Source: Deltaproteobacteria bacterium (GTDB lineage: Bacteria > Desulfobacterota > Syntrophia > Syntrophales > JACQWR01). From it: a stretch of 64,000 bases of DNA. A program made the position numbers and the translations under genes. Positions 9,130 through 18,800 of this stretch are shown here, piece by piece. Positions within the stretch are counted from its first letter, which is position 1. Each line of letters opens with the position of its first letter. The DNA lies in the NCBI GenBank assembly GCA_016209105.1, contig JACQWR010000004.1, positions 146,630-210,629 on the forward strand, given 5' to 3'. The notes beneath the pieces are model-generated. The model searched no databases, was not told the DNA's origin, and was given only the letters and a program-made list of their open reading frames with translations.

Positions 9130-9762
9130 ATGCATCCCGTTACTGTTTTTGACAATATACGGATCGAAGCGCCGCGTGAGCGCATATACCGGCGTCTGGG
9201 ATATCGGCGGGGCATCACCCGGATGTCGGCCTTGCAGGACGCGGAGGTGGATACCTCCATCGTCCAGGCTTTGGCGCTCATAAGGCTGCAAGGGGCGGCA
9301 CGACGTCTTCCTATCCGGAAACGGGACGAAGCGCAGGTTATCCTTGCCGCAGACGGCGGCGAGACGGCGCTGGTGAGTCGTACGCTGGCCGGGTTTCTCG
9401 GAGGCGGCAACGAGGTTCTCCTGATGGGCGCCACGGCGGGCAGTGCGATTGTGGACGCAATCCGGGAAGATGTGGGAGGAAGCCATGTGACGCGCGGTGT
9501 TATTTTCGACGCCGTGGCCAGCGAGACCGTGGATGCCTCCCTGGACTGGATCATGGCGTATTTCCGGCAGGAACTGCGCCGGGAGAATAAATTCCTCACC
9601 GACAAACGGTATTCTGCCGGCTACGGAGATTTTCTCCTGGAAAACCAGCGCTCTTTCGTAAGATTTCTGGATTTGCAACGTATCGGCGTGGAGCTCACGG
9701 CGAGTTGTGTGCTCGTGCCGGAAAAATCCGTGACGGCTGTGGCGGGAATCGGGGGGAGGTAA
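9130..9762 (+). CDS. Methionine synthase activation-domain protein (stand-alone)
   Basis: A 210-residue protein matching the C-terminal S-adenosylmethionine-binding reactivation domain of MetH. The diagnostic stretch RYSAGYGDFLLENQ (about residues 158-171) corresponds to the AdoMet-binding RxSxGYG motif. In E. coli this module is fused to MetH; here it is a separate gene ending 3 nt before the metH start codon, so the two are co-translated. It probably binds AdoMet and lets oxidised cob(II)alamin on MetH be re-methylated, with a reductant supplied elsewhere. The start ATG 9130 sits right after a terminator-like hairpin; internal ATG 9223 would remove conserved sequence. Confidence 0.85.
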   Translation: MHPVTVFDNIRIEAPRERIYRRLGYRRGITRMSALQDAEVDTSIVQALALIRLQGAARRLPIRKRDEAQVILAADGGETALVSRTLAGFLGGGNEVLLMGATAGSAIVDAIREDVGGSHVTRGVIFDAVASETVDASLDWIMAYFRQELRRENKFLTDKRYSAGYGDFLLENQRSFVRFLDLQRIGVELTASCVLVPEKSVTAVAGIGGR

Positions 9763-9765
9763 ACA

Positions 9766-12216
9766 GTGGACGGGAAAAAACGGATACGGGGACTCCTCAA
9801 AAAACGGATCGTAATCCTCGACGGGGCCACGGGCACCGAGCTGCAGAAGCGCGGTATGCCGCCGGGGGTATGCCCGGAGGCTTGGTGCCGGGAAAATCCG
9901 GCGGCAATCGGCGAAATCCACCGCGCCTATCGCGAGGCAGGCGCCGACGTTGTCTATACCTGCACCTTCGGGGGCAACCGTCCCAAGCTCTCTCAGTACG
10001 GCATTGAAGGCGTTTCGGAAGTGAACCGGGACCTTGCGGTGATTGCGCGCCGCGCTGTGGGAAACCGTGCCCTTGTCGCGGGCAGCATCGGCCCCATGGG
10101 GCATTTCGTGGAACCCTTCGGGGAGATCCCCTTCGAGGATGCCGTAGGCATTTTTCGGGAACAGGCCCAGGGTCTCCTTGACGGCGGCGTTGATTGCTTC
10201 GTGATCGAGACGATGATGGATATCCAGGAAGCGCGGGCCGCTCTGATTGCCGTCCGGGAACTCGGTTCGTTCTTTACCCTGGTTACCATGACCTTCGAGA
10301 AGGAAGGGCGCACCTTGAACGGCACCGACCCGGTGGCGGCCCTCGTTACCCTGCAGAGCCTCGGCGCGGATGCCGTAGGCTGCAACTGTTCCACGGGGCC
10401 GGAGGCGATGCTGAAAATCATCGGGGCCATGAAACCCTATGCCACGGTGCCGATCATTGCCAAGCCGAATGCGGGTATGCCGCGGCTCTCCGGCGACAAA
10501 ACCATCTTTGATATGGATGCCCCGTCCTTTGCCGCCTCCGGTATGCGGTTTGCCGCAGCCGGCGTCAATCTTATGGGAGGATGCTGCGGCACCACGCCGG
10601 ATCATATCCGGGAACTGAAAAACGCCCTTGTAGACAAAACACCCATTCCCCCGCTCCGAAAGTCCATCAGCGCGGTAAGTTCCGCCAGGGATTTCCGGCT
10701 GTTTGAAATGGATCGGCCGCTGGTGATTGTGGGTGAACGCCTGAATCCCACGGGGAAAAAAGCGCTCCAGCAGGAACTGTTGGAGGGGAAAACCGCCGTC
10801 ATCCGGCAGATGGCTCGGGAACAGGAACAACAGGGAGCCGACCTGCTGGACGTGAACGTGGGGGTTCCCGGCATTGACGAAGTGAAAACCGTCTGCACCG
10901 TTGTCAACCTGTTGGCGACAACCACGGGAATCCCGCTGGTGATAGATTCCTCGCGGGTCGAAACCATGGAGGCCGCTCTCCGGCGCTACCCGGGGCGTGC
11001 GCTTATCAATTCCATTTCCGGGGAGAAGGAGAAGATTGCCCGCCTCCTGCCGCTGGCGGCCAGGTACGGCGCCATGTTCATTCTCCTGCCGCTCACGGAC
11101 GGTGAGGTGCCGGAGACGGCGGCGCGGCGCACGGTGATTATCGGAGATATCTTTCGGGCGGCGAAACGCCACGGCTTTACCAAGGAGGATATCGTTGTTG
11201 ACGGCCTCGTGATGACGGTTGCTTCCAACCCCGGCGCGGCGCTTGAGACTATCCGGACCGTGGACTGGTGCGCGAACCGGTTCGGCTGCCGCACACTGCT
11301 CGGTCTTTCCAACGTCTCGTTCGGCATGCCCGAACGGCAGTGGATCAACGCCGCTTTTCTGGCCATGGCCCAGGCCCACGGACTTACGATGGTCATTGCC
11401 AATCCGGGAAGCGCCGAGATCATGAACGTAAAGCGGGCGAGCGACGTGCTGATGTTCAAGGACAAGGATGCCGCCGCCTACCTCGCCCATTTTTCGAACC
11501 GCCCCGGCGCGGCCGTTAAAGAACAACAACCCGCGGCGAGGCAATCTCCCGGAGAGATGGTTGCCGCGGCAGTCATTGACGGCAACCGGGAGGATATCGT
11601 CCCGCTGGTTGAGCAAGCGCTCGCCTCCGGCATGGAGGCCGTGAGGCTCATGGATGACTTCCTGATACCCGCGATCGTGCGGGTGGGAGATTTGTTTGAT
11701 AAAAAGACCTATTTCCTGCCGCAACTGATCGCCAGCGCCGAGGCGATGAAAAAAGCCGTGGACTGTCTCGAACCCAGGCTCCTCAACGGAAAAACCGGAC
11801 GGACGGAGAAGGGGGTCGTCATGCTGGCGACGGTAAAGGGAGACATCCACGATATCGGCAAGAACATCGTCGCGCTCATGATTCGGAATCACGGGTACCG
11901 GGTCATTGATCTTGGCAAGGACGTGGCGGCGGAAACGATCGTGGCGGCCATTAAACGGGAAAAGCCCCAGGTGGTCGGGCTTTCCGCCCTCATGACCACC
12001 ACGATGGTCAACATGAAGGAGGTGGTTTCCCGTGCGGCGCAAGAAGGTCTTTCCTGCCGCTTCCTTATCGGCGGCGCGGTGGTGACCCCCTCCTATGCGG
12101 CATCGCTCGGAACGGAATACGCGAAGGACGGCGTGGAGGCGGTGCGCGCTGTGGAGCGTTTGATCGCCTCACCGGACGACAATTGGACGGGAAGTCAGGG
12201 AGATGATCATGGATGA
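9766..12216 (+). CDS. metH: Cobalamin-dependent methionine synthase lacking the activation domain
   Basis: 816 residues with domains in MetH order. The homocysteine-binding barrel (about 1-290) has zinc ligands in GCNCS (about 205) and MGGCCGT (about 268-274). The methyltetrahydrofolate pterin-binding barrel starts at RPLVIVGERLNPTG (about 317). The cap domain is at about 590-680. The B12-binding domain has KGDIHDIGKN (about 691-700), where the His ligates cobalt. It stops after the B12 domain; the activation domain is the gene just upstream. Full MetH is about 1,200 residues. GTG 9766 follows GGGGGGAGG with 6-nt spacing. It transfers methyl from CH3-H4folate to homocysteine. pyrE overlaps its 3' end. 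Confidence 0.94.
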   Translation: MDGKKRIRGLLKKRIVILDGATGTELQKRGMPPGVCPEAWCRENPAAIGEIHRAYREAGADVVYTCTFGGNRPKLSQYGIEGVSEVNRDLAVIARRAVGNRALVAGSIGPMGHFVEPFGEIPFEDAVGIFREQAQGLLDGGVDCFVIETMMDIQEARAALIAVRELGSFFTLVTMTFEKEGRTLNGTDPVAALVTLQSLGADAVGCNCSTGPEAMLKIIGAMKPYATVPIIAKPNAGMPRLSGDKTIFDMDAPSFAASGMRFAAAGVNLMGGCCGTTPDHIRELKNALVDKTPIPPLRKSISAVSSARDFRLFEMDRPLVIVGERLNPTGKKALQQELLEGKTAVIRQMAREQEQQGADLLDVNVGVPGIDEVKTVCTVVNLLATTTGIPLVIDSSRVETMEAALRRYPGRALINSISGEKEKIARLLPLAARYGAMFILLPLTDGEVPETAARRTVIIGDIFRAAKRHGFTKEDIVVDGLVMTVASNPGAALETIRTVDWCANRFGCRTLLGLSNVSFGMPERQWINAAFLAMAQAHGLTMVIANPGSAEIMNVKRASDVLMFKDKDAAAYLAHFSNRPGAAVKEQQPAARQSPGEMVAAAVIDGNREDIVPLVEQALASGMEAVRLMDDFLIPAIVRVGDLFDKKTYFLPQLIASAEAMKKAVDCLEPRLLNGKTGRTEKGVVMLATVKGDIHDIGKNIVALMIRNHGYRVIDLGKDVAAETIVAAIKREKPQVVGLSALMTTTMVNMKEVVSRAAQEGLSCRFLIGGAVVTPSYAASLGTEYAKDGVEAVRAVERLIASPDDNWTGSQGDDHG

Positions 12217-12790
12217 CATGAGGAAGAAGCTGGCCGGGATCATTCTCCGGAAATCGTTCAAATACAACGCCGATAAGCCCTTCACGCTGGCTTCAGGGCG
12301 AACGAGCCCCTATTATTTCAACTGCAAGCCCACCACTCTTAACCCTGAAGGGATGAATCTCATCGGCAATATCCTTTTCGACATGCTGGCCGGATCTACC
12401 GTGACGGCAGCCGGCGGACTGACCCTGGGCGCCGATCCCATCGCCAATGCCCTCTCCGTGATCTCCTACCAGCGGGGAACGCCCATCAAATCCTTTATCG
12501 TGCGGAAGGAGGTCAAGGGGCACGGAACGAAAAGCGCCGTCGAGGGAGAGGTATCTCCCGGCGAGCGGGTTGCGATTCTGGACGACGTGATTACCACGGG
12601 CGGCTCCACCATCACGGCGATGGAACGGGCGCGGGAGGCGGGCTTCTTCATAGAACGGGTGATTGCCCTTATTGACCGGGAGGAAGGGGGCAGGGAAAAT
12701 ATCCTCAAAAGCGGACTTGTCGACAAGGTGGAAGCCGTGCTGACGAGGGGAGAGATCATGGCATTGTACGAGGGACCCCATGTCGGTTAA
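12209..12790 (+). CDS. pyrE: Orotate phosphoribosyltransferase
   Basis: A 193-residue PRTase that makes OMP from orotate and PRPP in pyrimidine synthesis. The PRPP-binding motif RVAILDDVITTGGST is near residues 121-135, and the N-terminal SGRTSPYYFNCK is typical of PyrE. ATG 12209 has AGGGAG six bases upstream; ATG 12203 in the same frame is nearly adjacent to that Shine-Dalgarno and less likely. It overlaps the end of metH by 8 bases and the next gene by 11, so translation is coupled through the cluster. Confidence 0.92.
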   Translation: MDDMRKKLAGIILRKSFKYNADKPFTLASGRTSPYYFNCKPTTLNPEGMNLIGNILFDMLAGSTVTAAGGLTLGADPIANALSVISYQRGTPIKSFIVRKEVKGHGTKSAVEGEVSPGERVAILDDVITTGGSTITAMERAREAGFFIERVIALIDREEGGRENILKSGLVDKVEAVLTRGEIMALYEGPHVG

Positions 12791-13493
12791 AAAAAGCATC
12801 CTTGTTTTATTTCTGGCGCCGCTGTTCCTGGCCGGCACGGCGGCAGTTGCGCTGCCGGAGAAGGGCGATACGGTTGACGTGGCCCGGTTTCTTTCCGGCG
12901 ATATGAAGAATGGCGTTCCCGCGGGATGGAAGCTGGAAAAAAAATCGGGCACACCCGTGATCGGTCTGGAAAAGGAAGGCAACGCCTTCCATCTCAACAT
13001 GAAGAGCGATCCCCAGTCCTCCTTCGGCATTAAGAAGGCGATCAGTGTGAACGTAAAAGAATACCCGTTCTTGAACTGGAAGTGGATGGTAAGCCGGCTT
13101 CCCCGGGGGGGGGATGTGCGAAAAGCCGAAACGGACGATCAGGCGATACAGATCTACATCGCCTTTTACGCCACGGGTTTCCCGGCTAAGTTCCATACGC
13201 CCGTCATAGGGTATGTCTGGGACAACGAAGCCCCACGGGACTGGACGGGTCGGTCCCGGCAGTTCGGCGGAAGCAATCTGAGATACATCGTACTGAAGAA
13301 CAAAACCGACAAGATCGGCGAATGGTACAACGAGAAGCGCGACATCTACCAGGATTACCGAAAACTCTTCAAAGATATGAAAAACGGAGAACCCGCAGGT
13401 CCGGCAGAAGGGATATCGCTCTACATCAATTCCCAACATACCCGGAGCACGGCGGAGAGCAACATCGCCGATGTTTATTTCAGCCGGCAGTGA
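12780..13493 (+). CDS. DUF3047 family exported protein
   Basis: A 237-residue protein with a signal peptide (about 1-25, MSVKKSILVLFLAPLFLAG). The mature part matches the DUF3047 pattern: a central LNWKWMVSRLPRGGD, then IQIYIAFY and IGYVWDNEAPRD, and a C-terminal DISLYI/NSQHT-like end. It is predicted to be a periplasmic beta-sandwich of unknown function. The ATG lies inside the 3' end of pyrE, indicating translational coupling, though no metabolic link is obvious. Confidence 0.72.
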   Translation: MSVKKSILVLFLAPLFLAGTAAVALPEKGDTVDVARFLSGDMKNGVPAGWKLEKKSGTPVIGLEKEGNAFHLNMKSDPQSSFGIKKAISVNVKEYPFLNWKWMVSRLPRGGDVRKAETDDQAIQIYIAFYATGFPAKFHTPVIGYVWDNEAPRDWTGRSRQFGGSNLRYIVLKNKTDKIGEWYNEKRDIYQDYRKLFKDMKNGEPAGPAEGISLYINSQHTRSTAESNIADVYFSRQ

Positions 13494-13508
13494 ACCCGGA
13501 CGGCTTCG

Positions 13509-13626
13509 GAAAAAGGCCAGATGCGGTGTTGCGCTTCATCACGAGTCATTGCGACGTACGTCACTGTACGCCTTCATTCCTCATGACTTGCGCACCTTGC
13601 CTCTGATCCTTTTTGCGAAGTCGTCT
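13509..13626 (+). repeat. Divergent copy of the palindromic intergenic element
   Basis: After the DUF3047 stop codon the sequence follows the block order of copy B at 49184: aaaaggcc, atgcggtgtt, a tcatcacg block, cgacgtacgtca..gtacgccttcat, then caccttgc and tttttg. The outer terminal repeat GCAGGCTG is not preserved. It ends just before the convergent endonuclease V gene. Confidence 0.5.
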
Positions 13627-13641
13627 TGCAGCAGTAACTTT

Positions 13642-14337
13642 TTACGAGTCAATCAAGCTCTGCTCCCTGCGAAACCGGTTGACGGCGAGGTGGGCCTGCC
13701 GGATCGGTTCGGGCAGTTTGTAGCCGGCGCAGCAGGAAAGCGCCATATCCACGGCGCGCTTAAGTCCGATCTTGTGGCCCGGCGAAACAAAGACCGGTTT
13801 TACCCGTTCCTTCGTGCGCACAACAGCCCCGATCACCAGATCATCGCCGACCAGATCTGCATAGCTTCCCACCCGCTCCCCCACCGGATTATAACTTCCG
13901 CACAGACGCGTCTTTGCGCACCCGATACTCGGGATATCGAGAAAGAGCCCCATGTGGGACGCGAGTCCGATGCCGCGGGGATGGGCGATCCCCTGACCGT
14001 CAAAGATCGCGATATCGGGAACACGCCGGAGCTTTGCAAAGGCCTTGAGCAGCGGGGGTCCCTCCCGGAATGAGAGGAGACCCGGGATATAGGGGAAGGA
14101 TGATCGTTCCCCTGCGTACGCCTCTTCAATCACCTCCAGGGATGGATAGGACAACAAGACCACGGCGGCAAAGAACAGATCGCTTTCTTTCCCATAGGAA
14201 ATATCCGCCCCGGCGATGATCGCCGGCCGGCGCGGAATATGGCGATCGCAAATGATAAGCTTATCCCGCAGGTTCTCCTGTATTTGCACGGCCTCCCGGT
14301 AATTGACGTCGAAGCGATGCAGGTGGTGTATTTTCAT
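13642..14337 (-). CDS. nfi: Endonuclease V
   Basis: A 231-residue deoxyinosine-specific repair nuclease. The RNase H-like fold is shown by IAGADISY with the first catalytic Asp (about 42), the loop FPYIPGLLSFREGPPLL (PYIPG wedge motif and catalytic Glu) and IFDGQGIAHPRGIGLASHMG with the next Asp. It cleaves one base 3' of deaminated purines. ATG 14337 gives the usual family length; a TTG at 14376 adds 13 residues with no ribosome-binding site. It lies 43 bp from ribF, on the same strand. Confidence 0.93.
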   Translation of the reverse strand: MKIHHLHRFDVNYREAVQIQENLRDKLIICDRHIPRRPAIIAGADISYGKESDLFFAAVVLLSYPSLEVIEEAYAGERSSFPYIPGLLSFREGPPLLKAFAKLRRVPDIAIFDGQGIAHPRGIGLASHMGLFLDIPSIGCAKTRLCGSYNPVGERVGSYADLVGDDLVIGAVVRTKERVKPVFVSPGHKIGLKRAVDMALSCCAGYKLPEPIRQAHLAVNRFRREQSLIDS

Positions 14338-14380
14338 AGTGTGCTGAGAAAAAAAGGGGGTGGAACCCGGAGTCAATTCT

Positions 14381-15313
14381 TCAGAAATGGAGTTTCAATA
14401 TCTCCCGGGCCTGTTCGATATCCTGTGCAATCTGTAAGGCCAGTTCTGACGGACCGGGAAACTTGATTTCATCCCGTATCCGGTCAATAAATAGTATGTC
14501 CAACTTTTCCCCGTAGATGTTTTCCCGGAAATCCAGGAGGTGAACCTCGACGGAGAGCGCGCCGTTGTCAAAGGTGGGGTTGATGCCGATATTGGCGACG
14601 CCGGGGTATCGTTTGCCCCTCACGCAGGCAATGACGGCATAAATGCCGCCGGCGGGGATGAGCACTTTTTCCGGCCGTATGTTTGCCGTGGGGAACCCGA
14701 GACCGGTGCCGCGATGTTTTCCGTGAACAACGGGACCGCTGATATTATAAGGCCTTCCCAGGAGGGCCGCCGCCTTCTTTACGTTACCGCCCAGGATGGC
14801 CTCCCGGATAGCGGTGCTGCTGATAACCGTATCACCGACTCCCACGGCGTTGATGACGTCCACCCCGAACCCCAGCTTTTTCCCGAAGGACGCCAGAAAA
14901 GCCTCGTTTCCCTCCTTGTCCTTGCCGAAGGTGTAATCATGGCCGATCACGATCTTGTGTATGTGGAGTCCGTCCCAGAGCGCCTGCCGGACGAACTCCT
15001 CGGCGGTCTTCTGCGCATATTCCCGGGTAAAAGAGATGATGATCACCGCGTCAATGCCCGTATCACTGAGGAGCGCGATTTTCTCTTCGAGGGTGGCGAT
15101 GAGGTAAAAGGGCCGTACCTCCGGGCGGAGAATCATCTTGGGGTGGGGATCGAAGGTAATGACCACCGTCTTGAGATTCTCTTGACGGGCGTCTTCCCGC
15201 AGCCTTTTGAGAAGGCGCTGGTGTCCCAGGTGAACCCCGTCAAAATTGCCTATCGTTACCACCGCATTTCGTAATCCTGCGGGTATATCTTGAATGCCTC
15301 TGATAACATCCAT
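14381..15313 (-). CDS. ribF: Bifunctional riboflavin kinase / FAD synthetase
   Basis: A 310-residue enzyme converting riboflavin to FMN and FAD. The N-terminal nucleotidyltransferase domain has TIGNFDGVHLGHQ (about residues 18-30) and ISSTAIR (about 153). The C-terminal riboflavin kinase domain has GTGLGFPTANI (about 190) and the metal/ADP motif NIGINPTF. The start ATG 15313 gives the standard N-terminus; the frame stays open upstream to 15430 but that part has no family sequence. tRNA-Leu is transcribed divergently. Confidence 0.93.
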   Translation of the reverse strand: MDVIRGIQDIPAGLRNAVVTIGNFDGVHLGHQRLLKRLREDARQENLKTVVITFDPHPKMILRPEVRPFYLIATLEEKIALLSDTGIDAVIIISFTREYAQKTAEEFVRQALWDGLHIHKIVIGHDYTFGKDKEGNEAFLASFGKKLGFGVDVINAVGVGDTVISSTAIREAILGGNVKKAAALLGRPYNISGPVVHGKHRGTGLGFPTANIRPEKVLIPAGGIYAVIACVRGKRYPGVANIGINPTFDNGALSVEVHLLDFRENIYGEKLDILFIDRIRDEIKFPGPSELALQIAQDIEQAREILKLHF

Positions 15314-15385
15314 ACCGTAAGCAGCTTTCGTTCTTATAGGCGCAGACAGTAACACGAACGGCGCTAATATCAAACTCAAATTTTC

Positions 15386-15415
15386 TTGACAAGGCGCGCT
15401 ATATCTGTGTAGAAA
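15386..15415 (+). promoter_or_regulatory. Promoter of tRNA-Leu
   Basis: A consensus -35 TTGACA (15386-15391) is followed after 18 bp by TAGAAA (15410-15415), with the tRNA starting at 15442. A GC-rich discriminator is not obvious. Confidence 0.5.
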
Positions 15416-15441
15416 ACAGTCCCGCTTCACCGTAAGACATT

Positions 15442-15529
15442 GCCGAAGTGGCGGAATTTGGTAGACGCGCTAGGTTCAGGGTCTAGTGGGCGTACGCCTG
15501 TCCGGGTTCAAGTCCCGGCTTCGGCACCA
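15442..15529 (+). tRNA. tRNA-Leu (anticodon CAG)
   Basis: A type II tRNA with a long variable arm. The acceptor arms GCCGAAG/CTTCGGC pair perfectly, the anticodon loop TTCAGGG carries CAG, the T-loop is GGGTTCAAGTCCC and the genome encodes the 3' CCA. It is followed directly by a terminator. Confidence 0.97.
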
Positions 15530-15540
15530 TCCTAAAGACA

Positions 15541-15585
15541 GGGAGTTAGGCATTAACGACAATCGCTTGACTCCCTTCTTTTTTT
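15541..15585 (+). terminator. Terminator after tRNA-Leu
   Basis: Arms GGGAGT (15541-15546) and ACTCCC (15570-15575) are followed by TTCTTTTTTT. Confidence 0.7.
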
Positions 15586-15618
15586 CGTTTCTAACGGACG
15601 TAATAGGCGTCTCTAAAG

Positions 15619-15657
15619 ATTGAAGATTCTCCGCAGCTTGCTGCGGAGAGCTTCAAT
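15619..15657 (+). repeat. Dispersed palindrome, 'tctccgcag' family
   Basis: An almost perfect palindrome: ATTGAAG, a central CTCCGCAG-CTTG-CTGCGGAG stem, then CTTCAAT. Similar units lie at 45858 and 51085, all intergenic. Confidence 0.75.
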
Positions 15658-15679
15658 ATACATTAGGCATTATCTTCCC

Positions 15680-15708
15680 TTGACACACCAATGCCGTTCT
15701 CCTATACT
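15680..15708 (+). promoter_or_regulatory. Strong sigma-70 promoter of the defence island
   Basis: A perfect -35 TTGACA (15680-15685), a 17-bp spacer and -10 TATACT (15703-15708). It leaves a leader of about 115 nt before the methyltransferase ATG at 15833. Confidence 0.75.
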
Positions 15709-15832
15709 CCCGCTGTCCAAAAACCCTATCCATTCAATAAGTAACATCGGGTGATTTCTGCATCGGATTGTCTGCACGTACGACGCTTCCAACATGCGAG
15801 CGCCGAAAACCTGCCCGCCTCGGGAGGGATGA

Positions 15833-18800
15833 ATGGCCCGGATTGAAAGACAACAGTCGGTTCTCACCATCCTCCAAAGCCTGCGGGATCTGGACGGCCT
15901 GAAAAAGCTTTTCTGGGAAGAACTGAATTACGAGCGCGAAAACAAGCCGCTCAGCATGCGCGGCTGGCCGGATTCCGCCCGGAGTGCCCTGGCCGATGAT
16001 CCCGTCCTGTTTGCGAGCGGCGGCGATGATCAGGCGTTTCATGTGGTCTATTGCCGTCTGGCCTCCACCGGCCTTCAGCGAAACCTCGAACGGCCGGTCG
16101 TCAGCCGGTTGGTCCGCGAGCATCCTTACTGCCTGTTCGTTTTCTCCGACACAGCGCAATCCGCCTGGCATTTCCTGAACGTCAAGTATGACGAGACGGC
16201 GGAGAAGCGCCGGCTCATCCGCCGGATTACCGTGCGGGCTGACGGCGGTTTGCGCACGGCCGCCGAGCGGTTGCAGATGATGGACCTCGCATTGATGGGG
16301 AAAGACCTGCTCGGCATCCCCGCGCTCGTGATTCAAAAACGCCTCGATGACGCCTTCGATGTCGAGTCGGTCACCAAGGATTTCTACCGGGAACTTGCCA
16401 ACTGGTATTTCTGGGCGCTCAGGCATGTTCGTTTTCCCAAGGACTCGCCCAAGGAAGCCGACGGGCACGACCATGTCGGCGTGATCCGGATGATCACACG
16501 GTTAATCTTCTGCTGGTTTGTGAAGGAGAAGGGCCTGATTCCCGGGGAGCTGTTCGATCAACGTCGCCTCGATGAATTGCTCAGCGGGTTCGCGCCGGAC
16601 AAGGACACAAAAAAAGACTCCGTCTTCTACAAGGCAATCCTCCAGAATCTGTTCTTCGCCACGCTGAACACCGAGATGGACAAGCGCGGCTGGACGAAGG
16701 ACGAGCAGAACTTCATGGCGCACAGCCTGTATCGCTACCGGGATTTGTTCCGCAAACCCGGCGAGGCCCTGGCCCTGTTCAAGGACATCCCCTTCCTCAA
16801 CGGCGGCCTGTTCGAATGTCTGGACAAAGACCTGGGTGAAGGTGTCAAGCCGCGCTACGTGCGCATTGATGGATTTTCCCGGCGGCCGGACAGCCAGCCG
16901 ATCGTGCCGGATTTCCTGTTCTTCGGTTCCGAGCGCGAAGAGGACTTGAGCGTGGACTACGGCGACAAGAAGTTCAGGAAGGTCCGGGTGCGCGGACTGA
17001 TCCAGACGCTCCGGCAGTATCACTTCACGATCGAGGAAAACACGCCCATCGAGCAGGAAGTCGCCCTCGATCCGGAGCTGGCCGGCAAGGTGTTTGAGAA
17101 CCTGCTTGCCGCCTACAATCCCGAGACCGGGGCCACCGCCCGCAAGCAGACCGGTTCGTTCTACACCCCGCGCGAGATCGTGGATTACATGGTGGACGAG
17201 GCCTTGATTGCCTACCTGAAGGGACGCCTGCCCGCAGAGGATGAAAAGGGCGCGGAAGAGAAGCTCCGGCGGCTTGTCTCCTGGGAGGAGAGCGCCCACG
17301 ATTTCGACGACGGGGAGACCGAGATACTGATTGCCGCGATTGACGGGCTCAAGGCGTTGGACCCGGCCGTCGGCTCCGGCGCCTTCCCGATGGGCATTCT
17401 GCACAAGCTGGTCTTTACCCTCGGCAAGCTCGATCCGGATAACGAACGGTGGAAGGCCAAGCAGATCGCCAAGCTGGACGCCCCCGTCATGCGGGAGGAG
17501 GCGGAGCGGTTGTTCCGACAGAACTACGACGACTATGGCCGCAAGCTCTACCTGATCGAGAATTGCCTTTACGGCGTGGATATCCAGACCATCGCCGTCC
17601 AGATCGCCAAGATGCGCTTCTTCATCTCGCTGATCGTGGACCAGCGGGTGGACCTGGCCGCAACCAACCTCGGCGTGCGCCCGCTGCCCAATCTGGAAAC
17701 CAAGTTCGTCGCCGCCAATACCTTGATTGGCATCGAAAAACCCAAACAGGGGGCGTTCCGCAACCCGGATATCGATGCCAAGGAGGCGGAACTGCGCAAG
17801 GTGCGGGAGAAACACTTCAACGCCAAAACTCCGGCCAGTAAAGCCAAGTACCGGGAGTTGGACAAAAAACTCCGCGCCCAGATTGCGGAACTTCTCAAAC
17901 GCGACGGCTGGGGCGACACCACGGCAAAGCAGCTCGCCGCCTGGGACCCTTACGATCAGAACGCCTCCGCGCCGTTCTTCGACCCCGAGTGGATGTTCGG
18001 CATACGGGAGGGGTTTGATGTGGTTATCGGCAATCCACCATACGTCCGCGTCCAGACGTTGAACCAGACGGATAAAGATCAGGCTGTCTGGCTCAAAAAT
18101 AACTATGCCAGCGCCGCAAAGGGCAACTACGATCTGTATGTGGTCTTTGTCGAACGCGGTCTGCAACTCCTTGCATCGCAGGGACAGCTTGCCTACATTC
18201 TGCCGCACAAATTCTTCAATGCCCAATACGGCCAGCCCTTGCGCAAACTGGTTGCCGCTGGCAAACAGCTTCGCCATGTCGTCCACTTTGGCGACCAGCA
18301 GATTTTCCCCGGAGCTACCAACTATGTCTGTTTACTTTTCCTCGCCAGGGGCGGAACCGATGCCTGTAGGTGGGTGTGTGCCAATGACCTGCCCGCATGG
18401 CTGCAGAGCCGGGACGGTACTGAAGGCATTCTTCCGGCGCAAAGCATAACCGCCGCCGAATGGAATTTTGTTGTCGGTAAAGGCTCCAGCCTCTTTGACC
18501 GGCTCAAGGCCATGCCAGTGAAACTGGAGGATGTGGCAGACATCTTTGTTGGGTTGCAAACCAGCGCGGACGATGTCTTTATCCTACGATTTGTTTCTGA
18601 GACGGCGAAGACGATCACGCTCGCATCGAAGGCGTTGGAGCGGGAATGGACGTTTGAGAAGGAACTGATGCATCCCTTGGTTAGTGGAACTGATATCCGA
18701 ACTTACGCACCTCTCCCCGTCAGGCAATTCATTTTGTTTCCATACGAGATCGTGGACGATTCAGCGGAACTCATCCCCTTGGAATCAATCATGAGGCGAT

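Noticed and set aside
8581..12042. Very long open frame antisense to metH (about 1,150 codons)
   Set aside because: It lies entirely opposite genes with strong family motifs and its translation is low-complexity His/Arg/Gly-rich, the usual result of GC-rich codon bias.
16502..18286. Long antisense frame opposite the methyltransferase
   Set aside because: The sense strand carries intact SAM and NPPY motifs; the antisense product shows no recognisable domain or ribosome-binding site.
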